A stretch of DNA of 11,598 nucleotides, taken from contig JANNHP010000270.1 of NCBI GenBank assembly GCA_031404455.1, forward strand, positions 1 to 11,598. The letters run 5' to 3'. Below are positions 1-7,268 of this stretch, in pieces. This stretch comes from JANNHP01 sp031404455. Its GTDB lineage: Bacteria; Planctomycetota; JAJSAM01; JAJVHW01. Numbering within the stretch: position 1 is the stretch's first letter; every line of letters starts with the position of its first letter. A program made the position numbers and the translations under genes. The notes under the pieces were generated by a model that searched no databases, was not told the origin of the DNA, and saw nothing but the letters and a program-made list of their open reading frames with translations.

Positions 1-1944
1 CTCGCGGCGGGATCGACGTCGGCGGGCGGGACGGGGCGTCTCGTCGTCAACGCGATGAAGTGGGCCGCGGCTCCGGGAACGGTGCTCGGGCAGAAGCCTC
101 GAGTGGCCGTCGTGGGATGCGATCTCGCCGACTTCGCGCGCACGTCGGGGATCGACGCGGACGCTCTCCCGGCCCGCGCGTTGGGCGGACGCCTCGCGAA
201 GTTCGACGCGCTCGTCCTCGCGACGAACGAACTCGACGCCGGCGACCTCGCGGCCATCGGCGAGTTCGTGAAGAAGGGCGGCGGCCTCGTCGTCGCGCAG
301 ACGGGCTGGGGCTGGCAGCAGGTCCACGGCGGCCGCGACATGATGGAGAACCCGCTGAACCGACTCCTCGGCGCGGCGGGCATCGGCTGGACCGACGCGA
401 CGGTCGAGGACACGGGCGGCGCGGGGTTCACGTCGAAACCTGTGCCGCCGAAGCTCTCGCACGGGCTCGACGCGATCGACTTCCTGCTCGCGAGCGAATC
501 CGGGAGCCGCGAGGCCGCCGATCTCATGCTGGCCGCTGCCGCCGCGATGCAGGCGGTGCGCCTCCTGCCGCCCGACGAAAAGTCGATCCGTCCGCGACTC
601 GCCGCCGCGCTACGCAAGCGCGCGGAGAAGCTCGTCCCCACCGAGAAGGACCCGCTCGCGGCGAAGGACGCGCTGGACCGTTTCCTCCTCGCCGTGCAGA
701 TCGACGAGATCTCGCGACTCGCGCCGAAGGACGTGAAGGCTCATCCGGCGTCGGCAGCGTTCCCCGGCGCGGTCCCCGCGGGGAGCTACGCCGTGTCGAA
801 GACGATCGCCGTGGACCTCCGCGTGCCGCGCTGGCACTCGACCGGCCTCTACGCGCCGCCGGGACAGATCGTCACCGCGACGCTTCCCGAGAACGCGCCC
901 GCCGCGACGCTCTCGCTGCGGATCGGATGCCACACCGACACGCTCTGGCATCTCGAGTCGTGGCCACGCGTGCCCGAGATCTCGCGGCTCTGGCCGCTCG
1001 GTCCCGGCGCGACGGAGACGGCGAGCGCCTTCGGCGGACTCGTCTACGTGGTCGTGCCGGGAGAGCCGGGCGAGGGCGTCGTCAACGTGCGGATCGACGG
1101 CGCGGTCGAGACGCCCTTCTTCGAGCTCGGGAGGACGACCGCGGCCGAGTGGAAGAAGATCCGCAAGGCGCCGGGCCCCTGGGCGGAGATCGCGTCGGAG
1201 AAGATCGTCCTCTCGGTGCCGTCGTCGGTGGTTCGCGATCTCGACGATCCGACGGCGATCGCGGAGTTCTGGGTGCGGACGTCCGACGCCGCGGCCGACC
1301 TCGGGGCGATCCCGCACGAGCGTCCCTCCGCCGAGCGCTACGCCGCCGACGTCAAGATCAGCGCGGGCTACATGCACTCGGGCTATCCGATCATGACGCA
1401 CCTCGACGCGGCACCGCGCATGGTGTCGATCGAGACGATGACGCGCGGCGACTGGGGCCTCTTCCACGAGCTCGGGCACAACCACCAGGTCGGCGACTGG
1501 ACGTTCGAGGGCACGGGCGAGGTGACGAACAACCTCTGGTCGCTCTACCTGCACGACGTGCTGACGAAGACGAAGGGCGTGGACGCGCACGTCGCCTTCC
1601 GCGGGCGCGACGCTCGCGTCGCGAAGCACTTCGCCGAAGGAGTGAAGTTCGGCGCGTGGAAGGCGGACCCCTTCCTCGCCCTCTACATGTACTGCCAGTT
1701 GCAGGAGGCGTTCGGGTGGGACGCGTTCAAGAGGGTCTTCGCGCAGTACCGCGCGCTGCCCGACGCGGAGCGCCCGAAGTCCGACGACGCGAAGCGCGAC
1801 CAGTGGCTGACGCGCATGAGCCACACGGTCGGCCGCGACCTCGGCCCCTTCTTCGAGGCGTGGGGCGTGCCGACGTCGAAGGCAGCGCGCGAGTCCGTCG
1901 CGAAGCTCCCGAAGTGGATGCCGCTCGGCTTCCCGCCGAAGTGA
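1..1944 (+). CDS. M60-type (enhancin/mucinase-like) zinc metallopeptidase, 5' end outside window
   Basis: Frame 1 is open from the first base of the window, so the ATG at 55 is most likely internal: the codons before it (GRLVVNAMKW) fit the amidotransferase-like N-terminal domain often seen in bacterial M60 relatives. Numbering from nt 1, residues of about 10-165 form that domain (KFDALVLATNEL and EFVKKGGGLVVAQTGWGW, ending near 104). A helical linker follows. The M60 domain starts near residue 278 with the signature WHSTGLYAPPG. The zinc site is HELGH at 489-493, followed by NHQ and GEVTNN; Glu507 lies 14 residues after the second His, matching the family pattern HExxH-x(8,28)-E. Family members cut glycoproteins such as mucins; the substrate here is unknown. 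The protein is probably exported, but the signal peptide would lie upstream of the window. It ends in TGA at 1942-1944 and is convergent with the operon to its right. The family call is firm; domain borders are approximate. Confidence 0.9.
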   Translation, partial: LAAGSTSAGGTGRLVVNAMKWAAAPGTVLGQKPRVAVVGCDLADFARTSGIDADALPARALGGRLAKFDALVLATNELDAGDLAAIGEFVKKGGGLVVAQTGWGWQQVHGGRDMMENPLNRLLGAAGIGWTDATVEDTGGAGFTSKPVPPKLSHGLDAIDFLLASESGSREAADLMLAAAAAMQAVRLLPPDEKSIRPRLAAALRKRAEKLVPTEKDPLAAKDALDRFLLAVQIDEISRLAPKDVKAHPASAAFPGAVPAGSYAVSKTIAVDLRVPRWHSTGLYAPPGQIVTATLPENAPAATLSLRIGCHTDTLWHLESWPRVPEISRLWPLGPGATETASAFGGLVYVVVPGEPGEGVVNVRIDGAVETPFFELGRTTAAEWKKIRKAPGPWAEIASEKIVLSVPSSVVRDLDDPTAIAEFWVRTSDAAADLGAIPHERPSAERYAADVKISAGYMHSGYPIMTHLDAAPRMVSIETMTRGDWGLFHELGHNHQVGDWTFEGTGEVTNNLWSLYLHDVLTKTKGVDAHVAFRGRDARVAKHFAEGVKFGAWKADPFLALYMYCQLQEAFGWDAFKRVFAQYRALPDAERPKSDDAKRDQWLTRMSHTVGRDLGPFFEAWGVPTSKAARESVAKLPKWMPLGFPPK

Positions 1945-2068
1945 CGGCCGCCGAGAGTCGCGCCATCCGTGTGATCCGCGATCCCACCTCTCGGTAGGGG
2001 CGGACCCCCGTGTCCGCCCCTACCGAGAACGGTGCCAGTTGCGGATGGGCGCGCCCGTACGCGCCCCC
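1945..2068. other. Convergent intergenic region
   Basis: These 124 bases lie between the stop of the M60 gene (+) and the stop of the NHL lipoprotein gene (-). They contain a long perfect inverted repeat at 1989-2028 and a weaker hairpin that runs into the NHL stop codon. I see no small ORF with a plausible start. The position between two gene ends suggests a role in ending transcription from both sides. Confidence 0.8.
1989..2028. repeat. Perfect 17-bp inverted repeat: bidirectional terminator or REP-like palindrome
   Basis: Left arm 1989-2005 (TCTCGGTAGGGGCGGAC) pairs exactly with right arm 2012-2028 (GTCCGCCCCTACCGAGA), leaving a 6-base loop CCCCGT at 2006-2011. The stem is 17 bp without mismatch and rich in G and C. 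No T-run follows on either strand, so it is not a canonical intrinsic terminator. Its placement between convergent genes would suit a shared terminator or mRNA-stabilising hairpin. A GTAGGGGCGG-type core with a palindromic layout also resembles dispersed REP-like elements in large GC-rich genomes; copy number cannot be judged from one window. Confidence 0.75.
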
Positions 2069-2077
2069 CTACGGCGC
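2047..2077 (-). terminator. Possible second hairpin overlapping the NHL gene stop
   Basis: Two alternative pairings exist. GGGCGCG at 2047-2053 pairs with CGCGCCC at 2060-2066 around a 6-base loop. Alternatively GCGCCCGTA at 2051-2059 pairs, with one bulged base, with TACGGCGC at 2070-2077. The second pairing includes the TAG stop (complement of 2069-2071) of the NHL lipoprotein gene. No T-run follows. In such GC-rich DNA short hairpins arise by chance, so this is weak. Confidence 0.3.
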
Positions 2078-5050
2078 GACGAGCGGCGGCGCGCCGAAGC
2101 GGCGCAGGCGCTGGTTGCGCGAGTCGGCGACGAAGAAGTTCGCCGGGACGCCGCCGAACGTCGTGACCGCGACGCCCCACGGCTGGGAGAAGCGCATCGA
2201 CTGCGCGTCCTGTCCGTCGCCGTCGAAGCCGGGCGAGTTCGGGAAGTCCGGCGCGTTCGGGCCGCCCGCGAGCGAGACGATGCTCGAGTCGGGGACGGTG
2301 ATCGCCACGCCGCCCGAGGCGTCGAGTGCCCCGACGAGGTCCGTGTCGGAACTGAGGTTGAGCATGCGCACCACGTGCTGCGGGCCGTCGGCGAAGTAGA
2401 GAGCCGCGCGCTCGCCGTTCAGCGTCTGCAGCGCGAAGCCGCGCGGCGTGTCGATCTGCGCGTCGACGCCGAGCCCGAAGTCGCCCGCGTTGCCGCGAGT
2501 GCCGTTGCCGCAGATCGTCAGCACCTCTCCCGGCAGCACGGTCAGGTTCGAGAGCGTCACCGCGGCGGCAGAGATGTTGAGCACGCGGATGCGCGCGTTG
2601 CCCGAGTCGGCGAAGTAGAGGAGGTCGCGATCGACCGCGAGCGCCGTCGGCGAGTCCACGAGCCAGGGGCCCGAACCGTCGGGCGAGAAGCCCGGCACAC
2701 CGCCGCCGACGACGGTCCGGATCGTCCCCGCCGCGACGACGACGCCCGCCACGGTCACGTCGCCGGGGCCCGGGTTCACGCAGCGGATGCGGTGGTGCCC
2801 CGTGTCGGCGACGAAGAGGAGCCCCGCGTTCGAGACCGCGAGCCCCTGCGGCGACGCGAGGTTCGCGGACCGCGGCGCGAGGCCGTCGCCGTCCGCGGGG
2901 AGCGGTCCCGCGGCGCCTCCGACGACGGTGTCCACGTTGCCCGCGGGGATCGACACGCCGAGCGCCGTGTGCGCGGCCGTCGGGCCGAGGCGCGGATCGT
3001 CGGTGTTCAGCACGCGGACGCGGTGGTTGTCGGTGTCGGCCACGTAGACGAGGAACGGCCCCTCGGTCGCGAGCGCCGACGGCCCCGAGAACGCCGAACC
3101 GCGCCCGGGACCGCCGTCGCCCGCGAAACCCGCGACCGCACCGCCGCCGACGATCGCGCTGTCGCCGGGGTCGGCCGCCGCGCCGCCGAACACCAGCGGG
3201 ACCTGCGCGAGGTTCATCACACGGACCGACGAGCGGTCCGTGAAGTACACGGTCTCCGGCGTCGCGGCGAGCACCGCGCGCGGTTCGACGAGCAGGAGTC
3301 CGCCGCGGTCGGTCGCATCGTAGACCTCGGCCACGCGGCCCGCGCCCGCGGTCGCGCCGTAGGAACTCACCGTCGCCGTCGTGCCGTTGACGAAGAGCAC
3401 GCGGTGCCCGTCGGCGATGAGCAGGTTGCCGTTCGCGTCGATGGTGACGTTGTTCGGGATCTGGAGCGCGACGCCGAGCGCGGGGCTGCCGATGCCGCCC
3501 GAGCCGCCGCCGACCACGGTCTCGATCGTGCTCGGCGCGACGGCCGTCTCCGCGAACGTCACGGTCGCGGTCCCGAGGTTCGCCGCGCGCACGAGCAGAT
3601 GGTTCGTGTCGGCGATGAAGAGCACGCGCTGGGCGGAGACGTCGATGCCGCTCGGACGCAGCAGGTTCGCGGACGTCGGCGGGCCGCCGTCGCCGTGCGT
3701 CGCGTCCGGATCCACTGCGACGCCGCCCGCGACGGTCCGCACGGTGCCCGGTGCGACCGCAGCGCCGCCCACGGTGATCGCGGCCGCGCCCGCGTTGTAG
3801 ACGACGACGCGTCCGCCGGTCCGCTCGCAGGCGTAGATCTCGCCGTCGGGCCCGACCGCGAGCGAGTTGACGTCGGCGAGCGCCGCGTCGGTGCCGATCA
3901 CGCCGTCGGACGTGCTCGCGCCGCCGCCGACGATCGTCTTCACCTCACCGGGCGCGACCGAGACGCCGCCGAGCACGATCGGCGTCGAAGCGAGACTCGA
4001 CGGGTCCTGCGGGTTGATCGCGAGGACCTGCGCTCCGAGGTTGACGAGGAGGAGCGCGCCGGTCGGATGACGCCGCATCGCGCGCGCCGACGAGAGCGGC
4101 GGGCCGAGCTGATTCGAGACGGACGACGTGATCCTGACGAGGCCGACGACGGTGGCCGCCGTGCGCGCGAGCACCACCGTCGAGTCGGGAACGGCCGCGC
4201 CCAGTTCGTCGAGGAGTCCGAAGAGGATCGACGTCGCGCCGCGGTTCGTCAGCACGATCGACTCGTTGTGCGTCGTGTAGAGGTTGCCCGCCAGGTCCTG
4301 GTCGAGTCCGAAGAGCAGCGGGAGGCGCGCGACGCCGGGCGCCTGGCCGCCGGGCGGGATCGAGCCCGGGACGCCGAGGCCGACGACGCGGTCCACGCGG
4401 CCGGTCGATCCGACGCGCTCCACGATGTTCGCGCCGAGGCACGCGACGAGGAACCCGTCGCCGTCGGGGCGCAGATCGATCGGGAACGTGTCGAGGTCGC
4501 TGTCCGCGCGCGCCCTGCCGCCGAGGAGCGTTCCCGCGAGACGGTTGTCGATCTTCAGGTCGCCGGTGAACGCTACGAACTTGCGCCGGATGCCCTCCGC
4601 GTCCTCGTACTGCGCGCTGAAGCGGAACCGGACGCCGCCGATGTACGCGCCGAGGTCCACGATCGAGTTCCACACGAACGAGTGCTCACTGGAGAGCTCG
4701 AGGTCGCGCGTGCCCTCGCTCGCGGCGATCCGCGCCTCGGTCATCGGCCGGAAGTCGCCGACCGGCTCTCCGACTCCGTTCAGCGGCTGGAACTCCGCGA
4801 AGATCCGCACGCGCGGGTCGCGGTTCGCGGTGTCGATCCGCGGGTCGGCGAGGCGCACGTTGAACGAGACGAGGTTCGCGCCCTCGTCGCCGTCCGGGAG
4901 CGACACGGTGACGGTCGGCGGTGGCGGCGCCGCTTTCGAGCTTCCGCCTCCACCGCCGCCGCCCGCCGAAGCCGCGAGGACGCCGCCGACGCCGCACGCC
5001 GGAAGGAGAGACAGGGCGGCCGCGAGGCCGAGGAAGGTCAAGAGCTTCAT
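2069..5050 (-). CDS. Surface lipoprotein with extended NHL-repeat beta-propellers (993 aa)
   Basis: The start is fixed by the ATGA overlap with the upstream stop and by the lipoprotein signal MKLLTFLGLAAALSLLPAC, with lipobox Leu-Pro-Ala-Cys19; the frame stays open further upstream but encodes only Arg-rich shadow sequence. A Gly/Ser/Pro linker (20-45) is followed by a beta-rich domain of unknown type (about 46-165), then NHL-type repeats to the C-terminus. Blade motifs include VADTDNHRVRVLN (670-682), VADTGHHRIRCVN (747-759), FADSGNARIRVLN (813-825) and a terminal VADSRNQRLRRF (974-985). Between blades sits a recurring segment of the form VTVxGxxVxPGxIxTVVGGG, seen about eight times between 358 and 930. 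NHL propellers usually bind proteins or ligands and have no fixed enzyme activity. This is the last gene of the operon, and I see no Shine-Dalgarno sequence before it, so translation probably depends on coupling. A cell-surface binding or scaffold role is inferred. Confidence 0.88.
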   Translation of the reverse strand: MKLLTFLGLAAALSLLPACGVGGVLAASAGGGGGGGSSKAAPPPPTVTVSLPDGDEGANLVSFNVRLADPRIDTANRDPRVRIFAEFQPLNGVGEPVGDFRPMTEARIAASEGTRDLELSSEHSFVWNSIVDLGAYIGGVRFRFSAQYEDAEGIRRKFVAFTGDLKIDNRLAGTLLGGRARADSDLDTFPIDLRPDGDGFLVACLGANIVERVGSTGRVDRVVGLGVPGSIPPGGQAPGVARLPLLFGLDQDLAGNLYTTHNESIVLTNRGATSILFGLLDELGAAVPDSTVVLARTAATVVGLVRITSSVSNQLGPPLSSARAMRRHPTGALLLVNLGAQVLAINPQDPSSLASTPIVLGGVSVAPGEVKTIVGGGASTSDGVIGTDAALADVNSLAVGPDGEIYACERTGGRVVVYNAGAAAITVGGAAVAPGTVRTVAGGVAVDPDATHGDGGPPTSANLLRPSGIDVSAQRVLFIADTNHLLVRAANLGTATVTFAETAVAPSTIETVVGGGSGGIGSPALGVALQIPNNVTIDANGNLLIADGHRVLFVNGTTATVSSYGATAGAGRVAEVYDATDRGGLLLVEPRAVLAATPETVYFTDRSSVRVMNLAQVPLVFGGAAADPGDSAIVGGGAVAGFAGDGGPGRGSAFSGPSALATEGPFLVYVADTDNHRVRVLNTDDPRLGPTAAHTALGVSIPAGNVDTVVGGAAGPLPADGDGLAPRSANLASPQGLAVSNAGLLFVADTGHHRIRCVNPGPGDVTVAGVVVAAGTIRTVVGGGVPGFSPDGSGPWLVDSPTALAVDRDLLYFADSGNARIRVLNISAAAVTLSNLTVLPGEVLTICGNGTRGNAGDFGLGVDAQIDTPRGFALQTLNGERAALYFADGPQHVVRMLNLSSDTDLVGALDASGGVAITVPDSSIVSLAGGPNAPDFPNSPGFDGDGQDAQSMRFSQPWGVAVTTFGGVPANFFVADSRNQRLRRFGAPPLVAP
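2261..3979 (-). repeat. Eight inter-blade segments within the NHL protein
   Basis: In the encoded protein, segments at about residues 358-377, 425-443, 497-516, 618-637, 696-712, 765-784, 831-850 and 915-930 follow one pattern. A short beta strand (VTV or similar) leads to a turn, then V-x-P-G, then [VI]-x-T-[VI]-V-G-G-G. Examples are ITVGGAAVAPGTVRTVAGG and VTVAGVVVAAGTIRTVVGGG. Spacing is mostly 66-84 residues, longer than an ordinary NHL unit of about 28-45 residues, so each blade seems to carry an extra hairpin. One gap (497 to 618) is about 121 residues and may hide a diverged unit. Confidence 0.75.
5047..5050 (-). promoter_or_regulatory. ATGA stop/start overlap between beta-helix and NHL genes
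   Basis: On the minus strand the bases 5050-5047 read ATGA: the ATG starts the NHL lipoprotein and the TGA ends the beta-helix gene. The bases just upstream (minus strand GACAGCAACTCCC) show no Shine-Dalgarno match, which suggests reinitiation by the terminating ribosome. Confidence 0.85.
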
Positions 5051-6273
5051 GGGAGTTGCTGTCCGCCGAAGAGTGGCCGGCCGCGGTCGGTGCGGTTGCC
5101 GGGATTGAGCGCTTCGTCGCACGTGCCCGTGGAGGGCAAGAGGACGACAGCGGGCACAGCCGGCGGCGAGCGCAGTCCGCGGAAGTCGTTCTTCGCGAAC
5201 GTGGTGCTGCACGTGCTCGAGAGCAGGTTGACGCGCACGGCGCCGCCCGTGTCCTCGAACCCCGGCGCCGACGCGTTGTCGACCGTCGCCGAGCCGCAGC
5301 CCCCGAAGTCGTTCGCCGCGACGACGCCGGTGCTCACGCCGAGGAGCCATAGCCCGTAGTGGGACTTCGTCACCACGTTGCGCGAGACCTCGTAGTCGTC
5401 GGTGACCTGCGTGGCGCCCGCGCGGCGGACGACGATGCCGACGCGTCCGCGCACGCCCGGCACGGACGTGGACGGGAACTTGATCTTGTTCTGCCGGACG
5501 ATCGCGTCGGTCACGTCGGCGAGATCCATGCCGGTGGCGAAGTCGCCGTCCACCGTGTTGCGCGTGATGAGGATCTGCCGCGCGCGGTCGCCCGCGGAGC
5601 TCGGACTCTGGGCACCCTTCACGAAGAGCGCCGCGAGCGCGCTGACGCCGTCGGCCACGCTGAAGCGGCACCGCGTGACGAAGAGGCCCGGGCCGTCCTC
5701 CCAGAAGATGCCCGCGCCGCCGTCGGTCGATCCGGGAGAGAACGGGCCCGTCTCGAAGCGGCTGTCGGCGACGGACAGGTTCCGCGCGCGCACGCTCGCC
5801 TGCACGCCGACGTAGCTCTTGAACGAGCAGCGCTCGATCGACGTGTCGTCCGCGAAGCCCTCGAGCGTCGGGCCCGGCACCGCGTTGACGAGCACGCCGA
5901 CTCCGCCCGTCGCCGCCGTGGAGATCGTGAGGCCGCGGATCACCGTGCCGCGCGCCTGCTCGATCTGGATCGCCGTCCGCGCGGACGATGCGAGGGTCAC
6001 GTCCTTCGGATCGCCCGTCGCGCCGCAGAGCGTGAGGTCGTTGCGCTTGAAGACGAAGAGCGTCGAGCTGAAGAGCTGGGTGCCCTTCTCGAACACGATC
6101 GTCGAGACCGCGGGGTTCGACATGATCGCCTGGAGCGTCGCGGGATCGGGGGCGTCGCCCGACGGATAGCGCACCACGAAGCCCGCGGGCGTGCCCGTGA
6201 CCTTCGCGTCGGCGGAATGCGTGCAGGCGAGTGCGATCGCGGCGGCGGCGAGGGCGATTCGAAGGGGCGTCAT
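5047..6273 (-). CDS. Secreted right-handed parallel beta-helix protein (408 aa)
   Basis: The start is the ATG at 6273, which overlaps the stop of the upstream lipoprotein gene and has GGAG seven bases before it. Residues 1-23 form a signal peptide (MTPLRIALAAAAIALACTHSADA) with a type I site expected after ADA23. The body shows repeated coils of the PbH1/beta-helix type: TAIQIEQARGTVIRGLTIS (100-118), TSIERCSFKSYVGVQ (144-158), RNLSVADSRFETG (164-176), GLFVTRCRFSVADGV (196-210), QILITRNTVDGDFATGMDL (233-251), AIVRQNKIKF (257-266) and YEVSRNVVTKSHYGLWLLG (294-312). Such folds serve polysaccharide-binding or polysaccharide-cleaving proteins, but I see no recognisable lyase or hydrolase active site, so substrate and activity are unknown. 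The N-terminal part (24-90), including FEKGTQLFSSTLFVF and LTLCGATGDPKDV, caps the helix. Several Cys residues (C83, C149, C202, C326, C355, C385) could form disulfides outside the cell. Confidence 0.85.
   Translation of the reverse strand: MTPLRIALAAAAIALACTHSADAKVTGTPAGFVVRYPSGDAPDPATLQAIMSNPAVSTIVFEKGTQLFSSTLFVFKRNDLTLCGATGDPKDVTLASSARTAIQIEQARGTVIRGLTISTAATGGVGVLVNAVPGPTLEGFADDTSIERCSFKSYVGVQASVRARNLSVADSRFETGPFSPGSTDGGAGIFWEDGPGLFVTRCRFSVADGVSALAALFVKGAQSPSSAGDRARQILITRNTVDGDFATGMDLADVTDAIVRQNKIKFPSTSVPGVRGRVGIVVRRAGATQVTDDYEVSRNVVTKSHYGLWLLGVSTGVVAANDFGGCGSATVDNASAPGFEDTGGAVRVNLLSSTCSTTFAKNDFRGLRSPPAVPAVVLLPSTGTCDEALNPGNRTDRGRPLFGGQQLP
6270..6273 (-). promoter_or_regulatory. ATGA stop/start overlap between lipoprotein and beta-helix genes
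   Basis: The minus strand reads ATGA at 6273-6270, sharing TGA (end of the lipoprotein) and ATG (start of the beta-helix protein). This sets the start and indicates coupled translation. Confidence 0.85.
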
Positions 6274-7268
6274 GGGGCGTCTCCGATCACGAGCGTTCGG
6301 ACCTCGCGGCCGCCGGCCTCGTCCTCGGCGATGACGCGGACGCGCGCGCCCTTCGAGCCGTCCACCTTGAACGTCCGCCGGTAGACGAACCGGTCGGCGG
6401 CCGATTCCTTGTCCTCGACGAGTCCCGTCTCGGCCCACATCTGCGCGGGTTTCCCGTCCACCTCGACCGCGAGCGACCTGAGGCGCCGCCGCGATTCGAC
6501 GGCGATCTTCACGTCGCCGCCCGCGCGGACGACGTCGAGCTGGAAGCGCGTCGGGATCTCGCGCGTGCGGAGTTCCTCCACGAGTGCCGCGAGGAGCTGA
6601 TCCACGGCGCGCTCCGTCAGCGTGTGGCTCACGGAGGACGCCGAGCCCTTGAGGAACGCGGGCGGCACGATGATCACGAGCGGCGTGAGCCCGCGGTCCC
6701 AGAGGTCGAGCTCCTGCTTGCCGGATGTCGCGACGACCGACGCCGTGGGCTTCACCGGGTCCGACGGATCGTAGAGCTCCGCCTGCACCGCGATGTCGGT
6801 CTCGTACGTGCGGTCGTCCACCCAGAAGCTCGGGAACCCGGCCATGAACCAGGTGAGCGTGGACCAGAACGTGGAGCTGTTGTTGCCCGTGTCGGTCATG
6901 CGCGCCGACTTCACGACGATGCGCAGGATGAGGTCCGACGCCGTGCGCCGCGCGAGGTCCGACGCGGCCTGCATCGGGTCCTCGTCAACGGCGCGAGCGC
7001 GGCCGTCGTCCGGCGCGCCCGAGACGACGTCGCTGAACACGTGCGACGTCCGCACGCGGTCGGCGATCGTCGAAGAGAGCTCCTCGGGCGTCATCGCGAG
7101 CGGCACGTCCGAGGCGCCCGGCGTTCCGGCGAGCGCCGCGGCGGCGCCCTCCACGGGGAGCAGCACGATCTTGTACGGATGTGGCAGCGGCACGGGCGGC
7201 GGTGCCGACTTGCACGCGGCGAGCGGCGCCGAGAGTGCGAGCAGGAACGCGAGGAACGCCGCCCTCAC
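6270..7268 (-). CDS. Lipoprotein of unknown family, TolB-N/CsgG-like N-terminal half and Ig-like C-terminus (332 aa)
   Basis: The start is GTG at 7268, chosen because it overlaps the kinase stop (GTGA) and directly yields a lipoprotein signal, MRAAFLAFLLALSAPLAAC, with lipobox Leu-Ala-Ala-Cys19. After a Pro-rich linker (20-31), residues 32-122 read like the alpha/beta domain of TolB-N, LpoB or CsgG-type envelope proteins: YKIVLLPVEG, a helix (MTPEELSSTIADRVRTSHVF), then ASDLARRTASDLILRIVVKS. Residues 134-150 (FWSTLTWFMAGFPSFWV) are strikingly aromatic and hydrophobic, followed by DRTYETDIAVQAELYD. Residues 240-332 look like one beta-sandwich. I do not recognise the family as a whole; the TolB/CsgG likeness is by pattern only. 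It is coupled to the kinase, so a role as a membrane-anchored partner or sensor of the kinase ectodomain is plausible but inferred. Confidence 0.82.
   Translation of the reverse strand: MRAAFLAFLLALSAPLAACKSAPPPVPLPHPYKIVLLPVEGAAAALAGTPGASDVPLAMTPEELSSTIADRVRTSHVFSDVVSGAPDDGRARAVDEDPMQAASDLARRTASDLILRIVVKSARMTDTGNNSSTFWSTLTWFMAGFPSFWVDDRTYETDIAVQAELYDPSDPVKPTASVVATSGKQELDLWDRGLTPLVIIVPPAFLKGSASSVSHTLTERAVDQLLAALVEELRTREIPTRFQLDVVRAGGDVKIAVESRRRLRSLAVEVDGKPAQMWAETGLVEDKESAADRFVYRRTFKVDGSKGARVRVIAEDEAGGREVRTLVIGDAP
6281..6284 (-). promoter_or_regulatory. Shine-Dalgarno sequence for the beta-helix gene
   Basis: GGAG on the minus strand lies seven bases before the ATG at 6273 and inside the preceding coding sequence. 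Of the three downstream operon genes this is the clearest ribosome-binding site, so this gene may also be initiated independently. Confidence 0.6.
7265..7268 (-). promoter_or_regulatory. GTGA stop/start overlap between kinase and lipoprotein genes
   Basis: The minus strand reads GTGA at 7268-7265: GTG opens the lipoprotein and TGA closes the kinase. A weak AGG stands eight bases upstream of the GTG, so coupling probably contributes most. Confidence 0.8.

Noticed and set aside
2039..5359. Long open frame (1106 codons) on the plus strand, antisense to the NHL gene
   Set aside because: Its product is almost only Arg, Ala, Asp, Glu and Val with no domain logic. It is the mirror frame of a GC-rich gene whose minus-strand product has clear NHL motifs and a lipobox.
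5051..5671. Upstream extension of the NHL gene frame by 207 codons
   Set aside because: It overlaps the beta-helix gene, is low-complexity Arg-rich, and would bury the lipoprotein signal; the ATGA overlap marks the real start.
6217..6273. Lipoprotein processing of the beta-helix protein at Cys17
   Set aside because: The residues before it (Ala-Leu-Ala) fit the lipobox poorly because Leu is at -2 rather than -3; a type I cut after ADA23 fits better.
6274..6438. Upstream extension of the beta-helix gene to a 463-residue form
   Set aside because: The extra residues are Arg-rich shadow of the lipoprotein gene and would precede the signal peptide; the ATG at 6273 has GGAG and an ATGA overlap.
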